A stretch of DNA of 64,000 nucleotides from Brevundimonas sp. SH203 (GCF_002157625.1 NZ_BDMM01000006.1:62001-126000); one strand, 5' to 3'; shown: positions 1-9,398, counted from the stretch's first letter. The notes: a model not told the origin generated them from the sequence alone. Made by a program: numbers and translations.

Positions 1-1014
1 CGGGTCGTCCACGATGGCGTGGCAATGCCCCCATCCGCCCTCGCGTCGGGCGCTTTGCGTCAGGTCGCCCAGCGCCTCCAGCAGGCGCGGCGTCGTCATC
101 TGCAACCGCACCTTGGCCGCGCCCATCGCCCGTGCATTGGCGATCAGCGCCCGCGTCAGAAGGGGCAGGGCGTCCTGATCCGTCTCCAGCGCGATCAGAT
201 CGACGATGTCCAGGCACGGCGGCTCGATCAGGCTGGTCTTGGTGATCTGCGCCATGGCCAGACCGACCACGGCGCCGCCGCGCATACAGGTCAGCATCAC
301 CGGCGGCAGGGTCAGGTCGGGGTCCGACAGACGCCAGCGCAAGGTCGCCGGGCTGCGATCCGCCAGCAGCCGATCCTCTTTGGACAGGCGCCTCCAGAAG
401 TCCCCATAGGCCGAGGCGTCCGACAGGTCGCGCAGGACGCTGACGCCGTCCGGCAGGGTCAGGACGTGGCGCCCGAAGACCCGGGGGTTCATCAGCTGTT
501 CGCCCAGCCGCGCCGCCGTCTCGGCCGAGATGCCGCCCAACAGGGTTCGCAGCACCCGACCCCCGATGCAGGCCAGGCGGTCGGTGGTCCAGGACAGTTT
601 CAGGGCGTGGGTCTGACCCGGCCACGGCCTCAGGCCGAACAGCCCGTACAGCGGCGCCGAGCGCGCATTGGCGTTGAAGGTGTAGCGGGCGAACAGGCCA
701 GATTGTTTCAGAAAGGCGCGGATCAGCGGCCGGCTGGCGCCCTTGCGGCTGGGCGGCACGATGATCGAAAAGCCCGTCGCGCCATACAGGGTGCGCGACC
801 CGTGCTGGAATCGCTGCACGAAGTTGCCCAGCATGGCCGCCGGTCGGTCATGCTCGTCGGTGATGACCCAGCCGGCGGGCGCGTCGAGAGCCTCGCGCGC
901 CGGATTGCTCTCCAGCCAGCGCCAGCCCGCAGGCGAGCGTTCGGGCCAGCCCACTTCGCGGTGCAGCCGGTTGAGGGCGTCGTGATCGGATCTGACGATC
1001 GGCCGGACGGCCAT
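1..1014 (-). CDS. GNAT-superfamily acyltransferase, partial (cut by window edge)
   Basis: The reading frame is open from an ATG at 1014 to base 1 with no stop, so the C-terminus lies outside the window (338 residues visible). An AAGGA ribosome site lies about 7 bases before the start. The segment VPPSRKGASR (residues 86-95) followed by a helix has the layout of the acetyl-CoA loop of GNAT enzymes. A second region (about 215-325) with a strand-rich part, an acidic DIVDLIALETDQ stretch and a helix LLTRALIANARAMG also resembles a GNAT half, so the protein may be a two-domain acyltransferase. The substrate cannot be told. It is transcribed away from the peptide transporter gene. The frame is long, uninterrupted and has natural residue composition, so I am fairly sure it is a gene and less sure of the enzymatic role. 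Confidence 0.75.
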   Translation of the reverse strand, partial: MAVRPIVRSDHDALNRLHREVGWPERSPAGWRWLESNPAREALDAPAGWVITDEHDRPAAMLGNFVQRFQHGSRTLYGATGFSIIVPPSRKGASRPLIRAFLKQSGLFARYTFNANARSAPLYGLFGLRPWPGQTHALKLSWTTDRLACIGGRVLRTLLGGISAETAARLGEQLMNPRVFGRHVLTLPDGVSVLRDLSDASAYGDFWRRLSKEDRLLADRSPATLRWRLSDPDLTLPPVMLTCMRGGAVVGLAMAQITKTSLIEPPCLDIVDLIALETDQDALPLLTRALIANARAMGAAKVRLQMTTPRLLEALGDLTQSARREGGWGHCHAIVDDP

Positions 1015-1298
1015 GGGACGGTCCTTCCCAAAATGAAACCGCAACTCTGTTTGCGTCAGTCCAATGCAGACAATGCGCCAATCGGGATAACCATAGGTTG
1101 TTATTTTAAGGCGGACGCTCGCGGCACGCTGTCCCATGACGGCCTTAACCCTTGTTCGGATTTCCCGAGCGTGCTGGTTATGCGCCTTTCATGCGTCGGT
1201 TCGGGCGCAGCAGTCAGGAGTGAGCCGTTGACACAAACGGACATGGGGGGAGCGCGACTTACGCGCCGCGTTAACGGTCTTCGATGCGGGGTGGCGGG

Positions 1299-3230
1299 AT
1301 GAATATCGTCGTCGCCCTCGGGCTGATCATCACCTTCGCGACCGGCGTGCCGGTCATGATGCAGATCTTCAAAAACCACCCGCGCGGACTGATCATCCTG
1401 TTCTTCGCCGAGATGTGGGAGCGGTTCTCCTACTACGGCATGCGCGGAATCCTGATCTTCTTCCTGACACAGCACTTCCTGTTCGACGACGCCATGGCGG
1501 GGTCGACCTATGGTTCCTACACCTCGCTGGTCTATCTGCTGCCCCTGCTGGGCGGCATCATGGCCGACCGTTTCATCGGCACGCGCAAAGCTGTGGCCTT
1601 CGGCGCCCTGCTGCTGGTCGCCGGTCACGGCATGATGGCCTTCGAGGGGCGTCCGGCGACGGAAACCCTGACCTATGCGGGCCAGACCTATCAGATCGAC
1701 GCCGAAGGGCGCGGCGCGGCGCGCGACGTCTCCATCGTCGTCGACGGCCAGAAGTACAAGTTCGAGCCGGCCGAGAACGGCCTGGCCATCCAGGGCCTGC
1801 CGGCGACCTCGACCCTGCCGGCCGTCATCCCGACCGCCGACTACAAGATCGAGACGACCCGCGACATGGCGGGCGTGAACGTCTTCTATCTGGCCGTTTC
1901 GCTGATCATCATGGGGGTCGGCTTCCTGAAGCCGAACATCTCCACCATCGTCGGCCAGCTGTATCCGCAGGGTGATCCGCGACGCGATTCCGGCTTCACC
2001 CTCTACTATTACGGCATCAACCTGGGCGCCTTCTGGGCCGCCGTCCTGTGCGGCCTTCTGGGCCAGACGGTCGGCTGGTGGGCGGGCTTCGGCCTGGCCG
2101 GCATCGGCATGGCGCTGGGCTGGGTGGTCTTCATGCTGGGCAAACCCCTGCTTCAGGGCAAGGGCGAACCCCCGGCGGAGGCTGATCTGAAGAAGCCCGT
2201 GCTGGGCCCGATCAACCGCGAATGGTCGATCTATCTGGCCAGCATCCTGGGCGTCGGCGTCGTCTGGTTCATGGTTCAGCGCAACGCCCTGGTGGGCTGG
2301 GTGCTGGGCGCCGCGACCGTGGCCTCGCTGCTGTTCATCCTCTACGTCATCGTCAAGGTCTGCGAGAGCAAGGCCCAGCGCGAGCGGATGATGCTGGCCC
2401 TGGTGCTGATCTTCGGCTCGGTGGTCTTCTTCACCCTGTTCGAACAGGCCGGCACCTCGCTGAACCTGTTCGCCGACCGGAACGTGGACCTGTCCATCAC
2501 GCCGCGCGCCTTCCAGTTCCTGGGCATGACGGTCGGGACGCCGGCGCAACTGGCGGCGGCGGGCATCACGCCCAGCGGCCTGTGGATCGACGCGACCATC
2601 ACGGCCGCCCAGACCCAGTCGTTCAACGCCGGCTTCATCCTGATCTTCGCGCCGATCATGGCGGCGCTGTGGGCCTTCCTGGCCAAGCGCAACCTGGACC
2701 CCAATCCGACGATGAAGTTCGGCCTGGGCCTGCTGCAGGTCGGGCTGGGCTTCATGGTGGTGGTGTGGGGCGCCGGCATGGCCAACTCGGCCTTCCAGAT
2801 GCCGCTGCTGCTGCTGGGCCTGCTCTATCTGTTCCACACGACGGGCGAGCTGTTCCTGTCGCCGGTGGGCCTGTCTGAGATCACCAAACTGTCGATGGCC
2901 AAGGTGGTCAGCTTCATGATGGCCGTCTGGTTCCTGGCCAGCTCCATCGCCCAATATGTCGGCGGCTGGATCGCCGGCCTGGCGGGGACGGAAACCGTGG
3001 GCGGCCAGGTGCTGAATCCCGGTCTGGCGCTTCAGACCTCGCTGGAGGTGTTCAAGCTTCTGGGCCTGTGGGGCATGGGCATCGGTGTGGCCTTCATCGC
3101 CATCAGCTTCGTCATCAAGGGCTGGTCGCACGGGGCCAACAGCGGCGGCGACCATCCGGGCCCGGCGCTGAGCGATCGCGGTCAGGAAGACGGCAACGTC
3201 GCCGCCCCGCGCACCTCCACCGTCGGCTGA
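1299..3230 (+). CDS. POT/PTR2-family proton-coupled oligopeptide transporter
   Basis: Inner-membrane proton symporter that imports di- and tripeptides. The POT hallmarks are visible: the proton-coupling motif E38-x-x-ERFSYYG on helix 1, GFLKPNISTIVGQLYP before the middle of the protein, and the PTR2 signature DSGFTLYYYGINLGAF at about 230-245. The rest is a chain of hydrophobic helices, 643 residues, longer than the usual 450-500. The extra length is mainly a polar insertion of about 75 residues (about 114-190) rich in Thr, Asp and Lys, as seen in some alphaproteobacterial and bacteroidetes POT proteins. Start: ATG 1299 gives the typical MNIVVALG beginning; an in-frame ATG at 1284 would add five residues. 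A TTGACA hexamer at 1228-1233 could be a -35 element. A strong terminator follows the stop. Confidence 0.93.
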   Translation: MNIVVALGLIITFATGVPVMMQIFKNHPRGLIILFFAEMWERFSYYGMRGILIFFLTQHFLFDDAMAGSTYGSYTSLVYLLPLLGGIMADRFIGTRKAVAFGALLLVAGHGMMAFEGRPATETLTYAGQTYQIDAEGRGAARDVSIVVDGQKYKFEPAENGLAIQGLPATSTLPAVIPTADYKIETTRDMAGVNVFYLAVSLIIMGVGFLKPNISTIVGQLYPQGDPRRDSGFTLYYYGINLGAFWAAVLCGLLGQTVGWWAGFGLAGIGMALGWVVFMLGKPLLQGKGEPPAEADLKKPVLGPINREWSIYLASILGVGVVWFMVQRNALVGWVLGAATVASLLFILYVIVKVCESKAQRERMMLALVLIFGSVVFFTLFEQAGTSLNLFADRNVDLSITPRAFQFLGMTVGTPAQLAAAGITPSGLWIDATITAAQTQSFNAGFILIFAPIMAALWAFLAKRNLDPNPTMKFGLGLLQVGLGFMVVVWGAGMANSAFQMPLLLLGLLYLFHTTGELFLSPVGLSEITKLSMAKVVSFMMAVWFLASSIAQYVGGWIAGLAGTETVGGQVLNPGLALQTSLEVFKLLGLWGMGIGVAFIAISFVIKGWSHGANSGGDHPGPALSDRGQEDGNVAAPRTSTVG

Positions 3231-3257
3231 TCCCGAAAGCGGATCGACCAGACAGAA

Positions 3258-3290
3258 GGGCGGCGTCCATGCGGACGCCGCCCTTTTCTT
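3258..3290 (+). terminator. Rho-independent terminator after the POT gene
   Basis: An 11-bp perfect GC stem (GGGCGGCGTCC / GGACGCCGCCC) with a 4-base ATGC loop is followed by TTTTCTT. It ends the peptide transporter transcript. It lies between two converging genes and may also slow transcripts coming from the TonB receptor on the other strand, although the A-rich side there is weaker. Confidence 0.9.
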
Positions 3291-3305
3291 GCCCCGAAGA
3301 CGGGA

Positions 3306-5378
3306 TCAGAAGGTCTTGCGCACCCGGATCGAGACGAAGGTGCGCGGATCGACCTCGCTGTCCTCGGTGAAGGCGACGGCGCGGGTCTGACGGTCGGCGA
3401 AGACGGTGCGGGTCTGGGTGAAGTCGTTCCAGACGGTCAGCTGGGCGCGCAGCGACAGGGTCGGGCTGGGCTTGTACTCCACGAAGGTCTCGAAATAGTT
3501 CGCGCCCCTCCACTTCGACACCTGGTCGGGGGAATAGTTGCCCTGGCCCAGGTGCGGCAGCCAGCTGACGCCCCACTGCAGTTTCCAGCGGGTGATGTCC
3601 TGTTCGAAGCCGACGTTCGCCTGGGACGCGCGGACGCCCGAGATCGGCCGCTCCAGCCCCGTCGTCGGATCGGTGACGGAGGTCTTGTTCCAGTCGTTCT
3701 TGAAGGTGAAGCGCGCGCCGGGCACGCCCAGCTTGGTCAGGGGCACGGTGACGTTCAGCGACAACTGGTCCAGCGTGCCGTCGCCGATATTGCCCACCGC
3801 CGACAGGCCGTCGGCCAGAGGAATGCGGTCGATGGCGTCCACGATCTGGTCGTGGCGATAGCCGACGGAGACGATGCCCTCGCCCCAGAAGCGACGCTCG
3901 TAGATCAACTCGGAGATCCAGCGCTGCTCGGGCACCAGATTGACGTTGCCGCCAAAGACGTTCTCGGAGTTGAGGTCGGCCGAGGCGGCGAAGTCCGAGA
4001 AGTCCAGCTGACCGACCTCGCGTTCGAAGCGCAGGCGCAGTTGGTTGTTGGCGCGCGGCGTCCAGGTGGCCAGAAGGCGAGGCTTGGCGAAGAAGAAGCT
4101 CTTTTCCTGATTGGCGTCGCCCGACTGGCTGATGGTCGAGGTTTCCAGCCGCAGGCCGGCCTCCAGCGTCAGGTTGGACCGCACCCGCCAGGTGCCCTTG
4201 GAGAAGGCCTCGCCGCGCGTTTCCTCGACCTTGACCGAGGCGCTGGGCAGGGGGATGGCGACGCCGCCCTCGCTATAGGCCTGATCGGTCTGACGCATGT
4301 TGTAGGCGATCTCGCCGCCGGTCTCGACCGTCAGCTTGGGCGACCATTCCTGACGCACCAGGGCGCGCAGGATGGTTTCGGACTTGTCGCCCGAATAGGC
4401 GAAACGCTGCTCGGGCGCGGCGACGCCGTTGTTCAGAACATTGTAGGTCGACAGGCCGTCCCAGCTGCCGAACTCGTGCATCAGCCGGGTTTCCAGGTTG
4501 AAGCGCGGGCTGAGCGCGCGGGTCCAGGTGGCGCCGAATTCGCCGCCCTTGGTGTCCTGATCGTCCAGGCTGTTACGCGAGACGGATTCGGAGCGGCTGG
4601 CGTTCGATCCATGCCAGTCGTTGATCCCGTAGCGGGCCGTCAGATCGATCTTGCCGCCCGCCAGAGGGCCGGCGTAGGTGCCGCGGATCGAATTGCCGCC
4701 TCCATAGCCGTCCTGATCGGTGCGCTCGTCGCGGATCACGACGCCCGCGGCGTTACGACGGACGGTGCGGCCGGGGCCGTTGGAATCGCTCATGCTGATC
4801 CCGTTGGACAGGGTCACGCCCCAGCTGCGGTCGCCGTTGCGGGCGGTGAACTGATAGCTGCCGCCGTACAGATCATGGCCCGTTCCCTCAAACTGGGTGG
4901 TGTTAAGGGTCAGGATCGACTGGCGGCTGCTCTCCTTCTTCAGAATCACGTTCACCACGACCGAAAAGCCCTGCATGTCGATGCCGGCGGCGCCGCCCCG
5001 GATCAGTTCGATACGCTCGACCTGACCGGCCGGGGTGCGGCTCAACACGTTGGAGCCCGAGTCGTTCTTGGACGCCGGGCGGTTGTTGTTGATCAGCACA
5101 TTGCCGACCGCGCCTTCGAACCCGCGCGCGCCGGAGCCGTCATCGACCGAGAAGCCCGGCACGCGGTTGACCATGTCCAGGGCGGTGTTCGGGCGCTGGG
5201 CGGTGAAGAAGTCGGGCGTGAAGACCAGCACGCCGCGCTGGACCGCGTCGGTCAGCGGCGCCTGGCTGGTCGGGCCAGTGGGCACGGGGGCCTCGGCCAC
5301 TTGCGGCGCATCGCCGGCGAAGGCGGAAGCGGCGCTGAAAAGCAGGGCGGTGCTGGCCAGCAGCAGGGTCTTGGTCAT
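3306..5378 (-). CDS. TonB-dependent outer-membrane receptor
   Basis: Outer-membrane beta-barrel with an N-terminal plug, 690 residues, energised by TonB. Residues 1-21 form a Sec signal peptide ending ASAFA before GDAPQ. The plug follows with RPNTALDMVNRVPGFSV, then GFEGAVGNVLINNNRPASK and RTPAGQVERIELIRGGAAG, which match the standard plug order (LxxxPGV, IxGxxxxNxLxD-like, VERIEVxRG). The barrel shows alternating aromatic strands and ends in RVRKTF with the C-terminal Phe that barrel proteins need. It lacks features of siderophore receptors seen in the other receptor of this window, and the substrate is unknown. It is divergent from the TraB/GumN-like gene with a 146-base shared promoter region, so the two may be co-regulated. 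Confidence 0.9.
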   Translation of the reverse strand: MTKTLLLASTALLFSAASAFAGDAPQVAEAPVPTGPTSQAPLTDAVQRGVLVFTPDFFTAQRPNTALDMVNRVPGFSVDDGSGARGFEGAVGNVLINNNRPASKNDSGSNVLSRTPAGQVERIELIRGGAAGIDMQGFSVVVNVILKKESSRQSILTLNTTQFEGTGHDLYGGSYQFTARNGDRSWGVTLSNGISMSDSNGPGRTVRRNAAGVVIRDERTDQDGYGGGNSIRGTYAGPLAGGKIDLTARYGINDWHGSNASRSESVSRNSLDDQDTKGGEFGATWTRALSPRFNLETRLMHEFGSWDGLSTYNVLNNGVAAPEQRFAYSGDKSETILRALVRQEWSPKLTVETGGEIAYNMRQTDQAYSEGGVAIPLPSASVKVEETRGEAFSKGTWRVRSNLTLEAGLRLETSTISQSGDANQEKSFFFAKPRLLATWTPRANNQLRLRFEREVGQLDFSDFAASADLNSENVFGGNVNLVPEQRWISELIYERRFWGEGIVSVGYRHDQIVDAIDRIPLADGLSAVGNIGDGTLDQLSLNVTVPLTKLGVPGARFTFKNDWNKTSVTDPTTGLERPISGVRASQANVGFEQDITRWKLQWGVSWLPHLGQGNYSPDQVSKWRGANYFETFVEYKPSPTLSLRAQLTVWNDFTQTRTVFADRQTRAVAFTEDSEVDPRTFVSIRVRKTF

Positions 5379-5524
5379 CGGTTTTCCCCTCGGTTCGTTG
5401 GCGAGAGGTGTGCCGGTCAGCCTGCTTCATCTCCAGTTACAAGGCGGCAAGGTGGATTAAATCGACGACATCATTACAGGGATTTCATTACATTCAGGAC
5501 AGTAGAAAATCGTATATCGACGCG

Positions 5525-6469
5525 ATGACCACGCGCTCTTCTTCCCTGTTCTTGGCTTTGTTGGCGACTGCGGCCCTGACGTCGGGCGAGGCGAGGGCGC
5601 AGGAGGTCCCCGAGACCGGCAGCGTCGAGGACATCGTCGTCACCGCCCGCCGCGTGGAGGCCCCGATCTGGGAGGTGCGGCGCGGCGACAGCGTCCTGAT
5701 CCTGGTGGGGGCCATCGAAGGCCTGTCGCGCGACATGGAATGGCGCACCGACGCCCTGGTCTCGGCGGTGGAGCGGGCCGACCGGGTGCTGTTCCCGGTG
5801 CAGGGGCAGGCGTCGCTGGCGGACCTGGGGCGGGTGATCTGGCGCATCCGCACGGTGACGCGCCTGCCGGACGAGCGGACCAGCGCGGACTATCTGTCGC
5901 CGGATCTGGAGGCGCGGGTCGAGCGGATCACGGGCGAGGGGCCCAGCCGCAAGAGCTTCCTGATGCTGTCGGCCGACCTGATGGAGCATGGCGGTTATTC
6001 GCGGCGGGTGCGGCCGGTGTCCGACATCGTGCGTCGGGCCGCGCGGGCCAACAAGACGCCGGCCCAGCCTGTGGGCGTCTATCGTGGCGACGAACTGATC
6101 GACAATGTGCTGACCACCCCGCCCGAGGCCTATCTGCCCTGTATCGAGGCGGCGACGGCGGCGGCCGAGGCGGGGCCGGTCAGCGGCGCGCAAAGGGCCG
6201 AGAACTGGCGTCGGCGGCGCATCCCCGCCGTTCTGGATTCGCCGCTGGAACAGGCGGCGACGGCCTGTTCCTACTGGTCGGTGATGGGGCAGGGGCCACG
6301 CCTGCGCGGCATCTGGAACGATGCGGTGGATCAGGCCCTGTCGGAACGGGGCGTCACCGTCGCCATCGCGCCGTTGGGCCTGCTGGCCGAGGCGAACGGA
6401 GTGCTGGACCGGCTGACGGCGGACGGGCTGGAGCCGCTAGGCCCCGACTGGCGCCCGCCCCAGCCCTGA
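5525..6469 (+). CDS. TraB/GumN-family-like periplasmic protein
   Basis: Secreted protein of 314 residues. Residues 1-25 are a signal peptide ending EARA. After a short linker the segment APIWEVRRGDSVLILVGAIE matches the opening of TraB/GumN proteins (xPxWxVxxGDxxLxLxGTIH), and the later ADRVLFPVQGQASL follows the same family pattern. The usual His of the GxxH motif is Glu here (GAIE), so if the family acts as a metal-dependent protease this member may be inactive or altered. Between signal peptide and domain is SVEDIVVTARR, which looks like the TonB-box region of outer-membrane receptors. ATG 5525 is chosen because it gives the signal peptide; an upstream start would not. Function unknown. 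Confidence 0.75.
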   Translation: MTTRSSSLFLALLATAALTSGEARAQEVPETGSVEDIVVTARRVEAPIWEVRRGDSVLILVGAIEGLSRDMEWRTDALVSAVERADRVLFPVQGQASLADLGRVIWRIRTVTRLPDERTSADYLSPDLEARVERITGEGPSRKSFLMLSADLMEHGGYSRRVRPVSDIVRRAARANKTPAQPVGVYRGDELIDNVLTTPPEAYLPCIEAATAAAEAGPVSGAQRAENWRRRRIPAVLDSPLEQAATACSYWSVMGQGPRLRGIWNDAVDQALSERGVTVAIAPLGLLAEANGVLDRLTADGLEPLGPDWRPPQP

Positions 6470-6488
6470 TCCTTCTTCGCTCAGGCGA

Positions 6489-6794
6489 TCAGTTGGCCGG
6501 CGCCGAGGGGCGTTCCGGCACGGCGTCGCGGGCCGCATTGCCGATGTTGTCGGCCGCATTGCCGACGCTCTCGGCCGCCCCGGCGATGGCGTTGGATTCG
6601 ACCGCGTCGTTGCGGTTCATGTTCATCAGGAAATAGCCGATCACCACCACGGCCAAGAGGCCGATGATCAGGGCGACGATGGCGCCCATGCCGCTGCCGC
6701 CCCGGCGTTCCACGACGGTCGTGGGGGCGGCGTTGCTTTCGGTGATGCGTTCGACCCGGCCATCGGGATGTTCGACAGTGCGTTCGGTGGGCAT
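6489..6794 (-). CDS. Small single-pass membrane protein, unknown function
   Basis: 101-residue protein. The start at 6794 (MPTERTVEHPDG) has a strong GAGAGGAAG ribosome site 5-6 bases upstream, better than the longer frame beginning at 6827. The N-terminal 35 residues are polar and include HPDGRVERITE; a glycine turn leads into one hydrophobic helix (about residues 37-58), and the tail is Ala/Asn-rich with repeats such as SVGNAADNIGNAA, which suggests an extended or weakly helical periplasmic segment. No known domain is recognised. It converges with the TraB/GumN-like gene and stands 60 bases downstream of tldD on the same strand. Confidence 0.7.
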   Translation of the reverse strand: MPTERTVEHPDGRVERITESNAAPTTVVERRGGSGMGAIVALIIGLLAVVVIGYFLMNMNRNDAVESNAIAGAAESVGNAADNIGNAARDAVPERPSAPAN

Positions 6795-6854
6795 GGTGCT
6801 TCCTCTCCAGTTGTGGCGGGGAAACACACGATCCGGCGGTGCGGTTCCGAACGG

Positions 6855-8285
6855 TCAGACCGCCGTGCCGCCCACCGTCAGGCCGCCGATCTTGAGGCTG
6901 GGCTGGCCGATGCCGACCGGCACGCCCTGACCCGCCTTGCCGCAGACGCCGACGCCGGGGTCGAAGGCGAAGTCGTCGCCGATCATCTGAATCTTCGTCA
7001 GGGCCGTGGCCCCGTCGCCGATCAGGGTGGCGCCGCGCACCGGGGCGGTGATGACCCCGTCCTCGATCAGATAGGCCTCGTTGCACTGGAACACGAACTT
7101 GCCGTTGGTGATGTCCACCTGACCACCCGAGAAGTTGGCGGCGTAGAGGCCGCGTTTCGTATTGGCGATCATGTCGGCGCGGCTGTCCCGGCCTGCCTCC
7201 ATGAAGGTGTTGGTCATGCGCGGCATGGGCATGTGGGCGAAGGACTGGCGCCGTCCGTTGCCGGTGGCGGCGACGCCCATCTGACGCGCCGACAGCCGGT
7301 CGTGCATCAGGCCGACCATGATCCCGTCCTCGATCAGCACGGTGCGGCCGGTCGGGGTGCCCTCGTCATCGACGGAAAGGGAGCCTCTGCGCCCCGCGAT
7401 GGAGCCGTCGTCCACCACGGTCACGCCGGGGGCGGCGACGCGCTTGCCCATCATGCCGTTGAAGACGGACGAGCCCTTCCTGTGAAAGTCGCCCTCGAAG
7501 CCATGCCCGATGGCCTCGTGCAGCAGGACGCCGGGCCAGCCCGCGCCCAGCACCACGTCCATTTCGCCCGCCGGGCAGTCGATGGCGTCCAGATTGACCA
7601 GGGCCTGACGCAGGGCCTCGTCCACCTGGGCCTGCCAGCGGTCGGGGGCGATCCATTCCTCGAAGCCCGCGCGGCCGCCCGCGCCGGACGAGGCGCTCTC
7701 GCGCTTGCCGTTCTGCTCGACCGTGACCGAGACGTTCAGCCGGACCAACGGGCGGATGTCGCGCACCGCCCGGTCGTCGGCGCGCAGGATCTCGATGGCG
7801 CGGCGCTCTCCGACCAGAGAGGCGGACACCTGGACCACGCGCGGATCGCGCGCCCGCGCCCAGGCGTCGATCTCGGCTAAAAGCGCGATCTTGTCCGAGA
7901 AGGCGGGCGAGGCGAGAGGATCGACCTCGCCGTACAGTTTCTGATTGGTGGCGCGGGGGGCGTCGGCGACGCGGGCCGCGTGACCCTGTTTGGCAAGCGC
8001 AGCGCTGTCGGCGGCGCGGCGCAGGGCGGCGGCCGAGACTTCATTGGCGTGGGCGTATCCGGCGGTCTCGCCCGCCACGACCCGCAGGCCGAATCCCTCG
8101 GTCGCATCATAGGCGGCGGATTTCAGCCGCCCGTCGTCGAAGACCAGGCTCTCGCTCTCGGCGCGCTCCAGAAACAGCTCGCCGTCGTCGGCCCCGGTCA
8201 GGGCCGTCTTCAGGATGGACAGGGCTTCGTCGGCGTCGACGCCGGCGGTGTCGAGGATGGGCGGCGGGGAGGCGGAAACGGTCAT
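6855..8285 (-). CDS. tldD: Metalloprotease TldD
   Basis: Zinc peptidase subunit that works with TldE/PmbA to degrade unfolded peptides; in other bacteria the pair matures microcin B17 and processes modified peptides. 476 residues, usual for the family (about 480). The metal-binding HEAIGHGFEGD motif (HExxxH) is near residue 255, and the family stretches GFGLRVV near the N-terminus, NFSGGQVDITNGKFVFQ and the C-terminal GDDFAFDPGVGVCGK are present. No signal peptide, so cytoplasmic. The partner tldE/pmbA is not in this window. The Pro/Ala-rich membrane gene lies 66 bases upstream on the same strand and might share its transcript. Confidence 0.96.
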   Translation of the reverse strand: MTVSASPPPILDTAGVDADEALSILKTALTGADDGELFLERAESESLVFDDGRLKSAAYDATEGFGLRVVAGETAGYAHANEVSAAALRRAADSAALAKQGHAARVADAPRATNQKLYGEVDPLASPAFSDKIALLAEIDAWARARDPRVVQVSASLVGERRAIEILRADDRAVRDIRPLVRLNVSVTVEQNGKRESASSGAGGRAGFEEWIAPDRWQAQVDEALRQALVNLDAIDCPAGEMDVVLGAGWPGVLLHEAIGHGFEGDFHRKGSSVFNGMMGKRVAAPGVTVVDDGSIAGRRGSLSVDDEGTPTGRTVLIEDGIMVGLMHDRLSARQMGVAATGNGRRQSFAHMPMPRMTNTFMEAGRDSRADMIANTKRGLYAANFSGGQVDITNGKFVFQCNEAYLIEDGVITAPVRGATLIGDGATALTKIQMIGDDFAFDPGVGVCGKAGQGVPVGIGQPSLKIGGLTVGGTAV

Positions 8286-8351
8286 GGACGCTAGGTAGGG
8301 GTTGGCGAGCGCTTCGTCACCTGCCCCGACCGTGAAACCTTGGGGGTCGGA

Positions 8352-9356
8352 TCAGTCCAGCGGCTGGGGCCGGGTGACGACCGGGGCGTCCGGGTCGCTG
8401 CTCGTCGGGCGCGCGGCCGTCGGCGCAGGCGTGGACGGCACGATCACCAGGGGCTCGGACTGCGCGGCCGGCGCCGGGGTCGATGTCGCGGGCGCCGAGG
8501 CAGGGCGCGACGCTGCGGGCGTCTGCGTCGTCGTCGCCGGCCGGGTCGCAGCGGTGGACGGCGTCGTCGTGGCGGCGCGGGCAGGGGTCTTAGAGGCAGC
8601 CGCATCCGCAGCCGGGGGCGGCGCGCTGGCCGTCGCCGGGGTCTGAGCGGTCGGAGCAGCCGGAGCGGGTGCGGTGGCGACCGGCGCGGCGACAGGCGTG
8701 GTCGCGCCCGGCAGGGTCTCGGCGGGCGGCGCGGTCAGGGGCGCGGGCTGAGCGGGGGGCGTCGCCGGGCGAAGCGCGAACCACAGGCCGCCGCCCAGCG
8801 CCAGAACGGCGACGACGCCGGCCCCGACATAGAGCGGCAGCCGCGAAGCCTTGGCGGGCGTGCGTGCGAAACTCGGCGTCGCCTGCGGGGCGGGCGCCGC
8901 TGCGGGAACGGCCGCGACCGGCGCGGGCTCCACGACGGGCAAAGGTTCGACGGCCGGCGTCGGCAGGGGGCGCACCGTCAGGTCGGCCGGGGCTGCGGGC
9001 TGCTGAGGCGCGGGGGCTGGCTGAGCCAGACGCCCGGGCGTCGGGGCCGTCGGTCGGGCGGTCGGGATCAGCGAGCCGCCCAGGATATTACCGCGCGGCG
9101 CCGCCGGGCGGGGCGTTTGCGGCGCGGCGGGCGTCTGCGCCGGACGGGCGGGCGCGAGGCCCGAGGCCAGGCTCTGGTCGCGGATGTCGCGCGGCTGTTG
9201 CGGCGGCGGGGCCTTGCGCGGCGGATCGGGGATGCGGTCCAGCGGATTGGGCGCGACCGGCACCGGCCCGACGTGGAAGGTCGTCGCGGGCATGCGTCCC
9301 CAGGTCACGGCCTTGCGGACGAAGGGTTCGGGCGGGGTCTTCTGGTCGTCGGACAT
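8352..9356 (-). CDS. Pro/Ala-rich single-pass membrane protein, unknown
   Basis: 334 residues with a low-complexity composition. A basic, Pro-rich N-terminal half is followed by one transmembrane helix near residues 170-193 (YVGAGVVAVLALGGGLWFAL) and a long Ala/Pro/Thr-rich tail rich in PAPAAPTAQ-like segments. A cytoplasmic Pro-rich arm, one helix and an extended periplasmic arm resemble proteins that span the periplasm, but there is no recognisable C-terminal TonB or SPOR domain. Strong third-position G/C bias and a clean frame over a kilobase support coding. The ABC permease gene ends only 42 bases upstream, so it may be the distal gene of that operon. Confidence 0.7.
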   Translation of the reverse strand: MSDDQKTPPEPFVRKAVTWGRMPATTFHVGPVPVAPNPLDRIPDPPRKAPPPQQPRDIRDQSLASGLAPARPAQTPAAPQTPRPAAPRGNILGGSLIPTARPTAPTPGRLAQPAPAPQQPAAPADLTVRPLPTPAVEPLPVVEPAPVAAVPAAAPAPQATPSFARTPAKASRLPLYVGAGVVAVLALGGGLWFALRPATPPAQPAPLTAPPAETLPGATTPVAAPVATAPAPAAPTAQTPATASAPPPAADAAASKTPARAATTTPSTAATRPATTTQTPAASRPASAPATSTPAPAAQSEPLVIVPSTPAPTAARPTSSDPDAPVVTRPQPLD

Positions 9357-9398
9357 GGTCTTCTCAATCGCTGGCGATCTGGCCCGTTTCGTGACGGA

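Noticed and set aside
1101..3155. 684-codon open frame on the minus strand opposite the peptide transporter
   Set aside because: Its translation is rich in His, Gln, Arg and Asp with no family pattern, as expected for antisense of a G+C-rich gene; the plus strand has all POT motifs.
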